Shown here piece after piece: positions 57,139-64,000 of a DNA stretch of 64,000 nt. The DNA is taken from positions 248,001 through 312,000 of the forward strand of contig NZ_AP023176.1 in NCBI RefSeq assembly GCF_013426895.1, in the 5' to 3' direction. Numbering within the stretch: position 1 is the first letter of the stretch; every line of letters begins with the position of its first letter. The translations under genes and the position numbers were made by a program. A model generated the notes under the pieces. It had not been told where the DNA came from. It was given only the letters and a program-made list of their open reading frames with translations, and searched no databases. Source of the DNA: Paraburkholderia largidicola. Its GTDB lineage: Bacteria > Pseudomonadota > Gammaproteobacteria > Burkholderiales > Burkholderiaceae.

Positions 57139-58307
57139 ACAGATTTGCTACGGTATTCCACGACTTCGAAGATGTCCATTTCTATAAGGACGTCGGCTGC
57201 GTTCCAGCGCTTTATTCAAGACTGAAATTCGGGCGGACATCGATTATTGTGTATCGTCGCCGGAAAGTCCCTCTTACCGTGCCGGCAGAACTCGCTGACG
57301 ACTTGATGCTTGTCGGGTTAGAAGCAGGTTCCACGGCGGAGTTTTATGCCAAGGCGCTAAAGTACTTGTGGACTAACAAGGAGGTAAAGATCGTCAATCT
57401 TTATCATCTGAAGCTTGCGCATTTGCTCTTCTTCGAGATCCTGAAGCTGATTCGTCCGGATGTGACGCGTTATCTCAAGCTGGACATGGATCAGCGCGTC
57501 ATCGAGAACGTCACCGCGCGACCTCATGGGCTCCGGGCATTCAAGCTGAAAACATGGCTGTTCATAGCGAAGCGACTCGATGTTATTTCGGCCGAGACCT
57601 CGAATGTCTTCGAGCATCTGCGATCTTACGAACCAGCGCTGCAACGAAACGTGTTTTTCCTGCCAAATGGGATCTGGGCGGAAAACACAGCGTCGGTATC
57701 GAGAGTCGAAGCGCGCGAGAAGATCATTCTCTGCGTCGGTCGTATTGGCGCAGAGCAGAAGAACAACGAGCTCGCGCTCAACGCCTTTTGCGAACTGGAG
57801 CGGCTTGACGGATGGCGACTCGTGTTCGCGGGGCCGGTAGAGCCTGATTTCCAGAAGCTGATTGATGAATTATTCAGGAAGCGGCCCGAACTGGCTTCGG
57901 CAATCGAACTTACCGGCCCACTCGATAAGGCTCATGTCTACGATCTCTATGCAAAGGCAAGTGTCTTTTGCCTGACTTCGAGATGGGAAGGTTTTCCGTT
58001 GGTGCTGCCCGAGGCGGCTTACTTCGGCAACTACATCTTGACGACCGATATCGGTGGCGCGCGCGAAGTCACGGAGAATGGACGACTTGGAACAATCGTC
58101 AGGGACGCAAGCGTGCGCGGATTTCGCAACGCTTTTCAGGCGATCATCGATGGGGACATCGACATCGAAGGGATGAGCGCGAGGCAACAGGCGTTTTGCG
58201 CGAGCCGGATGACGTGGGAGTATCTCATTCCAATCCTGCAGCGTCGTATTCAGCTACATGTCAATGGCGAATGTGGTTCATTTGACCAGCACGCGGCTGG
58301 CAGTTGA
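57135..58307 (+). CDS. Glycosyltransferase, GT4 family
   Basis: 390 residues starting at ATG 57135, overlapping the flippase stop. The C-terminal half has the GT4 fold: ILCVGRIGAEQKNNELALNA, VFAGPVEPDF and FCLTSRWEGFPLVLPEAAYF with the conserved Glu pair. The N-terminal half is divergent, with YLKLDMDQRVIEN where acceptor recognition usually lies. AT-richer than the flanking genome. Ends the flippase-GT block; 127 bp later comes rmlA, with copy 2 of the 66-bp promoter-like element between, so rmlA likely begins a new transcript. Confidence 0.85.
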   Translation: MNRFATVFHDFEDVHFYKDVGCVPALYSRLKFGRTSIIVYRRRKVPLTVPAELADDLMLVGLEAGSTAEFYAKALKYLWTNKEVKIVNLYHLKLAHLLFFEILKLIRPDVTRYLKLDMDQRVIENVTARPHGLRAFKLKTWLFIAKRLDVISAETSNVFEHLRSYEPALQRNVFFLPNGIWAENTASVSRVEAREKIILCVGRIGAEQKNNELALNAFCELERLDGWRLVFAGPVEPDFQKLIDELFRKRPELASAIELTGPLDKAHVYDLYAKASVFCLTSRWEGFPLVLPEAAYFGNYILTTDIGGAREVTENGRLGTIVRDASVRGFRNAFQAIIDGDIDIEGMSARQQAFCASRMTWEYLIPILQRRIQLHVNGECGSFDQHAAGS

Positions 58308-58341
58308 TGTGAACGCGGCACGCGTCTCAGCGCGCAGGTAA

Positions 58342-58407
58342 TTCCGACAAGCTATCGAACATTCACGACACGGCGCGTTTCATCTAAAACGGCGGATCTA
58401 AGATTCG
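58342..58407 (+). promoter_or_regulatory. Conserved 66-bp promoter-like element, copy 2 (rmlA)
   Basis: TTCCGACAAGCTATCG at the start, ACATTCACGACACGG next and TAAGAT at 58399-58404, at the same offset as TATGAT in copy 1. The -10-like hexamer is 30 bp before the rmlA start codon. The two copies lie 18.4 kb apart and frame the polysaccharide locus. Likely promoter plus activator site controlling rmlAB. Confidence 0.7.
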
Positions 58408-58434
58408 AACTCAATGAAACTGAGGAGAGAACTC

Positions 58435-59388
58435 ATGGCCAGAAAAGGAATTATCCTCGCTGGCGGGTCGGGCACGCGCCTGTATCCGGTGACGCATTCG
58501 GTTTCGAAACAGCTTTTGCCCGTCTACGACAAGCCAATGATCTACTATCCGCTCAGCACGCTGATGATGGCAGGCATTCGCGACGTGCTCATCATCTCGA
58601 CTCCGCAGGATGTGCCGCGTTTCCAGGCGCTTCTCGGTGACGGAGAACGGTGGGGCATGAACGTACAGTATGCGGTTCAGCCTTCGCCGGGAGGGATCGC
58701 GCAGGCGTTTATCATCGGCCGCGCATTCGTTGGCAACGACGCCTCCGCGCTGGTTCTAGGCGACAACATTTTCTATGGAAATGATCTGGTGAAGCAGCTG
58801 GATCATGCTAGTCAACGCACCGACGGTGCGACCGTGTTTGCCTATCATGTGAATGATCCAGAACGTTACGGCGTTGTCGAGTTCGACCCGGAGTTCAAGG
58901 CGGTTTCGATTGAAGAGAAGCCGATGAGGCCGCGTTCGAGCTATGCGGTGACGGGGCTTTACTTCTATGACAGGCAGGTTTGCGACATTGCTGCCGACAT
59001 CAATCCGTCCGCGCGCGGTGAACTGGAAATCACTGATGTCAACGTACATTACTTGCGGCAGCAGCAATTGCACGTCGAAATCATGGGGCGGGGCTATGCA
59101 TGGCTTGACACGGGCACGCACGATTCGCTAATCGACGCGGCGACGTTTATCGCGACCCTGCAAAAGCGACAGGGGATGATGGTCGCATGCCCAGAGGAAA
59201 TCGCTTTTCGCATGCAGTGGATCGACGGTGACGCGTTGCAGGCGCTTGCGAGGCCGTTGTCCAAAACGGCCTACGGCAAGTACCTGTCGGACATCGCGCA
59301 GGATCGTGTCGTGGGGCCGTCCATGGAGTCGGGCATCGAACCGGTGGTTGCGGATTACCAGGGCGGACGCATCCGGCGCGTTTCCTGA
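58435..59388 (+). CDS. rfbA: Glucose-1-phosphate thymidylyltransferase
   Basis: 317 residues; ATG 58435 behind GAGGAGAG. Signature [20 protein letters not shown], catalytic Asp in [26 protein letters not shown], and the terminal allosteric region typical of RmlA. Makes dTDP-glucose from glucose-1-phosphate and dTTP. In an operon with rmlB (72-bp gap) and behind a conserved promoter-like element. Intact motifs contrast with the degenerate ManC-like domain at the other end of the locus. Confidence 0.95.
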   Translation: MARKGIILAGGSGTRLYPVTHSVSKQLLPVYDKPMIYYPLSTLMMAGIRDVLIISTPQDVPRFQALLGDGERWGMNVQYAVQPSPGGIAQAFIIGRAFVGNDASALVLGDNIFYGNDLVKQLDHASQRTDGATVFAYHVNDPERYGVVEFDPEFKAVSIEEKPMRPRSSYAVTGLYFYDRQVCDIAADINPSARGELEITDVNVHYLRQQQLHVEIMGRGYAWLDTGTHDSLIDAATFIATLQKRQGMMVACPEEIAFRMQWIDGDALQALARPLSKTAYGKYLSDIAQDRVVGPSMESGIEPVVADYQGGRIRRVS

Positions 59389-59460
59389 ACGTGAAGCGAA
59401 TACCCTGCGAGGCCGTTGTCAACGGGTGTTGCATACGGACTAACGCTTGATGAGGCGACC

Positions 59461-60522
59461 ATGATTCTGGTAACGGGTGGAGCGGGCTTTATTGGCGCGA
59501 ACTTTGTCATCGACTGGTTGAACGCGGTGGATGAAACGGTCGTCAACGTCGACAAGCTCACGTATGCAGGTAATCTGGGCACGCTAAGGTCATTGCGTGG
59601 CGATCCCAGTCATATCTTCGTGCGCGAAGACATTTGCGACCGCGATGCAATGGATCTGCTTTTCGAAAAGTATCAACCGCGCGCGGTCGTTCACTTCGCA
59701 GCCGAGAGTCATGTAGACCGTTCGATTCGCGGTCCGGCCGATTTCGTGCGGACCAATGTGGTCGGCACGTTCATGCTGCTCGAAGCGGTGCGCCATTACT
59801 GGCAAGACCTGCCAGCTTCGGAGCGATCGGCCTTCCGGTTTCTGCATGTTTCGACGGATGAAGTGTTCGGCTCACTGTCGCCGTTTGCGCCGCCATTTAC
59901 CGAGACCAATCCGTACGCGCCGAATAGTCCTTACTCTGCGTCGAAGGCAAGTTCAGATCATCTGGTGCGCGCGTGGCACCACACATACGGCCTGCCGACG
60001 CTCACGACGCATTGCTCGAACAACTACGGTCCGTATCAGTTCCCTGAAAAGCTGATTCCGCTGATGCTAACGAGTGCGCTGGCCGGCAGGCCACTTCCCA
60101 TTTACGGAGATGGGAAGAATGTAAGGGACTGGGTCTATGTCGGGGATCACTGTTCTGCGATTCGTGCCGTACTCGCGAAAGGCAAGCTGGGAGAAAGCTA
60201 CAATATCGGCGGTTTCAACGAGGTTGCGAATATCGATGTGGTGCGTGCGCTATGCCGACTACTCGATGCGCTCCGGCCAAAAACATCAGGCTCATACTTC
60301 GAGCAGATTGCGTCTGTTCCCGATCGTCCCGGGCACGACCGCCGATACGCAATCGACGCGCACAAGCTGAAGCACGAACTGGGCTGGAAGCCGGAAGAAA
60401 CGTTCGAGACGGGGCTTGAAAAGACGGTTCACTGGTATCTCGATCATCCGGACTGGGTCAGTGACGTGAGTTCGGGAGAGTACCTGAGCCTGGTAGATGC
60501 AGACGAACGGATAAGCGCATAG
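59461..60522 (+). CDS. rfbB: dTDP-glucose 4,6-dehydratase
   Basis: 353 residues; ATG 59461 behind GAGGCG. NAD loop GGAGFIGANFVIDWL, catalytic Asp-Glu in STDEVFGSL and YSASKASSDHLV (YxxxK), and the RPGHDRRYAID block are diagnostic of RmlB. Forms dTDP-4-keto-6-deoxyglucose from dTDP-glucose. RmlC and RmlD are not in the window, so the product either becomes rhamnose using enzymes elsewhere or another deoxysugar. The end converges on a reverse-strand GT2 gene with a 19-bp gap. Confidence 0.95.
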   Translation: MILVTGGAGFIGANFVIDWLNAVDETVVNVDKLTYAGNLGTLRSLRGDPSHIFVREDICDRDAMDLLFEKYQPRAVVHFAAESHVDRSIRGPADFVRTNVVGTFMLLEAVRHYWQDLPASERSAFRFLHVSTDEVFGSLSPFAPPFTETNPYAPNSPYSASKASSDHLVRAWHHTYGLPTLTTHCSNNYGPYQFPEKLIPLMLTSALAGRPLPIYGDGKNVRDWVYVGDHCSAIRAVLAKGKLGESYNIGGFNEVANIDVVRALCRLLDALRPKTSGSYFEQIASVPDRPGHDRRYAIDAHKLKHELGWKPEETFETGLEKTVHWYLDHPDWVSDVSSGEYLSLVDADERISA

Positions 60523-60541
60523 ACGGGTTAGTTCGTGGTCT

Positions 60542-61492
60542 TCAACGGCGCATTCCACTGAGCCTTATTTTCGTCAGGAAATGAGACCAGTCAGGAAGTC
60601 GCCGACGCACGCTGTCGAGACGGTCCGCGCCAAAAGTACGTCGCAGTAGATATTTGCCGACAGCCTTCCCGCGTCCGAATACAAGTAGCCCTGTGAGTTC
60701 CAGCAAACCCAGGCGTACCTGAGGATAATCCGCCAATACGGCGAGTACCCTGATTCGCTGAATTGGCGACGAAGCGTGGTGCTTTAACGCAAACATCTGC
60801 GCGGCGGGGCGCACAACCGACTCGGGCTTGTGGGAAATCCGTAAGCTGTCGTGTGTCGTGTCGATCACATACGTGCGTTTGCGCATGCCAATGAACTGAC
60901 CGTGCCGTTGCGCGATCCTTAGCCAAAGATCCCAGTCCTGCCAGATCTGCATCGAGTCGTCGAAGAGACCCGCGTCGATAAATCTTTCCCGAGTCGTGAA
61001 GACCTGTGTTCCGGTCGCGCACGCGGTTGCCAGATCGCGTGGCTGCACGCATCCACGGTCGAAGAGTGTCTGTTCCGTCGAGGGGCCGATCCAGCGCGAC
61101 GAGTCGAAAAGGCCCGCGATGCGCTCCGTTTGTCCATGCACGGAAAGGTGATGCCAGTAACGCACAAAACACTCGATCCGTTCAGGGAGAAAATAATCGT
61201 CATCGTCGAGACCCGTGAGAAACGGGCCAGTCGAGCGCGAGATTGCTGCATTTCTCGCTGCGCATGCGCCTATGCTCGCCGGCAAAAAGACGGCCACGCA
61301 TTTTCCCGACGCGGCGAGTTCGCGCAAAAAGTCACGCGTGCCGTCTGTCGATCCGTCATCCGCGACGACGAGTTCCACGTTCGGATAAGTTTGGTTCAAG
61401 ACCGATGTGATTGCCCTTTTTAGAAGCGGCAAACGGTTTTTCGTCGGGAGATAAACGCTCACCAGAGGCTGGGTGGTCGGTTCATGGCTCAT
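60542..61492 (-). CDS. Glycosyltransferase, GT2 family, reverse strand
   Basis: 316 residues from ATG, 5' end 61492, with AAGGATCGAAG upstream; an in-frame ATG at 61534 is less supported. GT-A fold: VSVYLPTKNRLPLLKRAITS, VADDGSTDGTRDFL, AARNAAISRSTGPFLTGLDD with the DDD metal motif, and IWQDWDLWLRIAQ. It points against the rest of the polysaccharide locus and has its own control region, so it may decorate the polymer or serve LPS. Sugar donor unknown. Confidence 0.88.
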   Translation of the reverse strand: MSHEPTTQPLVSVYLPTKNRLPLLKRAITSVLNQTYPNVELVVADDGSTDGTRDFLRELAASGKCVAVFLPASIGACAARNAAISRSTGPFLTGLDDDDYFLPERIECFVRYWHHLSVHGQTERIAGLFDSSRWIGPSTEQTLFDRGCVQPRDLATACATGTQVFTTRERFIDAGLFDDSMQIWQDWDLWLRIAQRHGQFIGMRKRTYVIDTTHDSLRISHKPESVVRPAAQMFALKHHASSPIQRIRVLAVLADYPQVRLGLLELTGLLVFGRGKAVGKYLLRRTFGADRLDSVRRRLPDWSHFLTKIRLSGMRR

Positions 61493-61569
61493 ATCTTCGA
61501 TCCTTGCGAGCTTTACGTCACCATTAAAAAACATGACGGTTCGACACTAATCCACGAGCAGGACATGGG

Positions 61570-61601
61570 ATCCGACAAGCTGTCGACGTTTCGCGTCATC
61601 G
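61570..61601 (+). promoter_or_regulatory. Weaker third copy of the 66-bp element's core
   Basis: ATCCGACAAGCTGTCGACGT and the following 12 bases agree with copies 1 and 2 at 23 of 32 positions without gaps. Here CGACA-N3-TGTCG is a perfect inverted repeat. A -10-like hexamer is not clear at the expected offset (61627). It lies in the 346-bp gap between the reverse GT2 gene and the LRR kinase, where no other gene is seen. Confidence 0.4.
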
Positions 61602-61838
61602 AAACCAGTTTGCAACGCTGCTTTGTGGGATAGTTCAACCGTTAACTGTTCGCGTTGCCGAGATACCGAACAGGCGTTCCTCTCCCACGACCGCCCACAA
61701 CCGGTCACTCGTTGACGGAGCCCGGACGCCTGATCGTGCGCTTCGCCCGATAGAATAGAGGCCAGACAAAGCGCGACGACTAGCCGATGCTGCACTGCGC
61801 GCTTGCGACTCCCCGCCATTCTCCGATTCAATCTACAT

Positions 61839-63170
61839 GTGAAGACTGCTACCCTCGAAGACTTGCGTGCCGGGCAACTCGCCGGTGCGCGACAGATCAA
61901 GCTCGCCTGCGGGTTGACCGACATGCCACGCGAGATCTTCGACCTCGCCGACACCCTGGAGGTGCTCGACCTGTCGGGCAATGCGCTCACATCGCTGCCG
62001 GATGATTTGCCGAAGCTGCGCCACCTGCGCGTCCTGTTCGCCTCGAATAACCTGTTCACCGAGTTGCCAGCCGTGCTCGGCGATTGCGAATCGCTGAGCA
62101 TGGTCGGCTTCAAGGCGAATCGCATCCGGCACGTTTCGGGGCGCGCGCTGCCACCCCAATTGCGCTGGCTTATCCTCACCGATAACGATATCGAAACACT
62201 GCCCGCGGAAATCGGCGAGCGTCCGAATTTGCAGAAGCTGATGCTTGCCGGCAACCGGCTGCGGTCGCTCCCCGAGACGATGGCCGCTTGCAGCCGCCTC
62301 GAACTGCTGCGCATTTCCGCGAACCGGCTCGATGCCTTGCCCGACTGGCTGTTACGTCTGCCGCGGCTCACGTGGCTCGCCTACGCAGGCAATCCGCTGA
62401 ACGCCGCGCGCGAACAGGTGGCGCTGGCCGATGCGCCAGTGCCGGACATCGACTGGCATACGCTCGCGCTCGGACAGACGCTCGGGGAGGGTGCATCCGG
62501 CGTGACTCATCGCGCGACGCGTCTGCTGAGCGACGGGCATCCCGTCGAGGCGGTCGCCGTCAAGCTGTTCAAGGGCGCGATAACGAGCGATGGTTTGCCG
62601 GAACTCGAAATGGCCGCCTGTCTGCAAGCCGGTCAGCACCCGAATCTCATCCCGGTGCTCGGCAAGATCGCGGGTCATCCGCTCGACGAACACGGCCTCG
62701 TGATGAAGTTGATCCATCCGGCGTTCAGCAATCTCGCCGGGCCTCCGAGCCTCGCCTCCTGTACACGGGACGTCTATGCAGACGACGTGAGGTTCGACAA
62801 GGCGGTTGCGTTGCATATCGCGAGCGGGATCGCATCGGCGGCACAGCATCTGCATCGGCGCGGGATCATGCATGGCGATCTCTACGCGCACAACATCCTG
62901 CATGACGGCGCGGGGCACGTGTTGCTCGGCGACTTCGGCGCGGCATCGTGCCACGATATCGATGATCGCGCGCTGGCGCCGTCGCTCGAGCGGATCGAGG
63001 TGCGCGCGTTCGGCTGCCTGCTCGAAGAACTCGCGCAACGATTGGCCGGAGAGGCCGATGACCTCGCCGCCGGGTTCGCTGGGCTGATCGAAGACTGTTT
63101 CCACGAGCGCGTCGAAATGCGGCCTTCCTTCGATGAGATTGTCGAGCGGCTGTCTGCGCTGAGCGTTTGA
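61839..63170 (+). CDS. Leucine-rich-repeat protein kinase
   Basis: 443 residues from GTG 61839, where the family usually starts (VKTATLEDLRAGQLAGARQI); a TTG at 61803 is an alternative, and no strong ribosome site is seen. Residues ~20-205 hold seven or eight leucine-rich repeats (LEVLDLSGNALTSLPDDLPK, LQKLMLAGNRLRSLPETM). Residues ~225-440 form a Ser/Thr kinase fold: Gly loop GEGASGVTHRA, VAVKLFKG with the ATP Lys, catalytic loop HGDLYAHNIL and GDFGAA. HGD replaces the usual HRD arginine, so activation-loop control may be lost. Cytoplasmic, target unknown. Confidence 0.85.
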   Translation: MKTATLEDLRAGQLAGARQIKLACGLTDMPREIFDLADTLEVLDLSGNALTSLPDDLPKLRHLRVLFASNNLFTELPAVLGDCESLSMVGFKANRIRHVSGRALPPQLRWLILTDNDIETLPAEIGERPNLQKLMLAGNRLRSLPETMAACSRLELLRISANRLDALPDWLLRLPRLTWLAYAGNPLNAAREQVALADAPVPDIDWHTLALGQTLGEGASGVTHRATRLLSDGHPVEAVAVKLFKGAITSDGLPELEMAACLQAGQHPNLIPVLGKIAGHPLDEHGLVMKLIHPAFSNLAGPPSLASCTRDVYADDVRFDKAVALHIASGIASAAQHLHRRGIMHGDLYAHNILHDGAGHVLLGDFGAASCHDIDDRALAPSLERIEVRAFGCLLEELAQRLAGEADDLAAGFAGLIEDCFHERVEMRPSFDEIVERLSALSV

Positions 63171-63383
63171 GCGGAGCAGACGGCACTGCGATCGTTGGAT
63201 AACGGGGCCATCCGCCCGTGGAGGCATTCAGCGGGCGAGTCCGTCGCGATCTATAGTAATCGCTGTTCGACGACGCAAAACAAGCCCACGCGATCACGAG
63301 TGTGTCCGGAAACCTTGCGCATCTGACATTGAAGAGGCTCCGCGTCCAGTGAAAAAATGGGGCTTTCAAGGAGTGTGACGACC

Positions 63384-63779
63384 ATGCCCTACCTGCAACT
63401 GGACGTAAACGACCACTATTCAGTGGAAGACAAGCGGCGCCTGGCGTTGAAGATGAGCGAGACGTACGCGCGAATGATGTCGGTCGACATCAGGCGTATC
63501 AGCGTCGCGATTCGAGAGCTGGGAGACGGCGGTGTCTGGCGGATTCCCGAAGCCGGCGAAGAGCCCACCCCGGTCGCGGTCATGATGCTGGACATCAGAA
63601 AGGGCAGGACGCCCGAACTGCGTATGGACGTGGCCAAAGCGCTGTGCGCGCACTGCATCGACATTCTCGGCCTGCGTGAAGACCGGCTCAACGTCGAATT
63701 CACCCAGCATTCCGGGGATGAGATGTATCACCCGGCGCTGGGCGGTTATAGCCCGGAGTGGACGCCGGACGAGCAGTGA
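63384..63779 (+). CDS. Tautomerase-superfamily protein
   Basis: 131 residues from ATG 63384 with AAGGAG upstream. Removal of Met leaves Pro as residue 1 (MPYLQLDVNDHYSVEDKRRL), the catalytic base of 4-oxalocrotonate tautomerase/MIF-type enzymes. The beta-alpha-beta pattern repeats (ISVAIRELGDGGVWR; LNVEFTQHSGDEMY). At 131 residues it matches the longer, two-unit members rather than 60-residue 4-OT. Substrate unknown; likely a 2-oxo acid or enol. It converges on the GlxA-type regulator gene. Confidence 0.72.
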   Translation: MPYLQLDVNDHYSVEDKRRLALKMSETYARMMSVDIRRISVAIRELGDGGVWRIPEAGEEPTPVAVMMLDIRKGRTPELRMDVAKALCAHCIDILGLREDRLNVEFTQHSGDEMYHPALGGYSPEWTPDEQ

Positions 63780-63791
63780 GGCGAACTGCGC

Positions 63792-64000
63792 TTACAGCGC
63801 AAGGGGCGTGACACCCGACGCCCGCTGTATGGTTTGCGGTGGCTGACCGAATGCACGCAGAAACGCCTGACGCATCCGCTCCCGGTCACCAAAGCCTGTC
63901 TCTCTCGCGACGATCTCGATCGGGTGACGGGTCGTTTCCATCATCAGACGGGCGGCTTCAACGCGAAGCCGCTCGACTGCCTTCGCGGGCGATTGCCCGG
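63792..64000 (-). CDS. GlxA/AraC-type regulator, C-terminal fragment at window edge
   Basis: The minus strand is open from the window edge to the TAA at 63792-63794. The ~69 visible codons read QSPAKAVERLRVEAARLMME, then IEIVARETGFGDRERMRQAF and LRAFGQPPQTIQR, the second helix-turn-helix and end of a GlxA-family (DJ-1-like plus AraC) regulator. The N-terminal sensor lies outside the window. Confidence 0.82.
   Translation of the reverse strand, partial: GQSPAKAVERLRVEAARLMMETTRHPIEIVARETGFGDRERMRQAFLRAFGQPPQTIQRASGVTPLAL

Noticed and set aside
63213..63237. CGCCCG/CGGGCG hairpin after the LRR kinase
   Set aside because: Only six pairs with a 13-base loop and no T tract.

Overview
The window looks like a chromosomal segment of a high-GC betaproteobacterium of the Burkholderiaceae, most likely Paraburkholderia or Caballeronia. 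The basis is codon bias with G or C in third positions, a DUF4148 secreted protein, the Burkholderia-type phosphonate cluster (PhnA/PhnY with a two-domain 2-aminoethylphosphonate permease and an FCD-type PhnR), and many small catabolic operons each with its own transporter and regulator. Species assignment is inference. I saw no rRNA, tRNA, insertion sequence, phage gene or CRISPR array.

Positions 1-24.6 kb hold catabolic and sensory genes. (a) 1-5416 is a plus-strand operon: truncated amidohydrolase, HpcH/HpaI aldolase, ThDP enzyme, 4,5-dihydroxyphthalate-decarboxylase-like protein and an ACS-family transporter. (b) 5.4-7.6 kb holds an EntS-like exporter and a 76-residue protein, with a duplicated ~70-bp element containing TTAACC-N4-GGTTAA at 5449 and 6915. 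(c) Then come a DUF4148 protein with a leader hairpin and a malic enzyme. (d) A SufR-like five-cysteine regulator precedes two paralogous acyl-CoA dehydrogenase-like flavoproteins whose usual catalytic Glu appears to be Asp; CTTTTGAC motifs link regulator and target. (e) Two lipoproteins (CsgG-like and Sel1-repeat), an AraC regulator and a chemoreceptor follow. (f) 19.1-23.6 kb is an overlapping operon of transporter, ThDP 2-oxoacid enzyme and ketoglutarate-semialdehyde-type aldehyde dehydrogenase.

Positions 24.7-36.3 kb are a phosphonate (2-aminoethylphosphonate, AEP) utilisation island. PhnA, PhnY and alanine dehydrogenase run leftward. A substrate-binding protein, ATPase, fused permease, PhnW and an FAD amine oxidase run rightward, and PhnR closes the region. 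PhnW converts AEP plus pyruvate to phosphonoacetaldehyde plus alanine, PhnY oxidises the aldehyde, and PhnA cleaves phosphonoacetate to acetate and phosphate. Ald can regenerate pyruvate and release ammonium, so the island would supply P, N and C. A strong promoter overlapped by TTGTC-N7-GACAA lies in the divergent gap.

Positions 36.4-43 kb hold small and regulatory genes: a membrane peptide, an unknown 128-residue protein, an OYE-family oxidoreductase with a divergent LysR regulator, two tandem related AraC regulators and a PAP2 phosphatase.

Positions 43.4-61.5 kb are an exopolysaccharide (Wzx/Wzy-type) locus whose composition is visibly more AT-rich in places. It encodes a fused ManC-like/GT4 protein with a degenerate nucleotidyltransferase half, Gmd, a Wzc-type co-polymerase/kinase, three further rightward glycosyltransferases, a Wzy-like polymerase, a secreted PslG-like glycosidase, two flippases, RmlA and RmlB, and a reverse-strand GT2. 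An initiating transferase, Wza, Wzb, RmlC and RmlD are not in the window. The most striking non-coding signal is a gap-free ~66-bp element shared by the leader of the first AraC regulator (39892) and rmlA (58342), 51 of 66 bases identical by my count, ending in TATGAT/TAAGAT at the same offset. A weaker third copy is at 61570. It looks like a promoter with an activator site tying the regulator and the sugar genes into one regulon. The right end holds an LRR-kinase fusion, a tautomerase and the C-terminus of a GlxA/AraC regulator.
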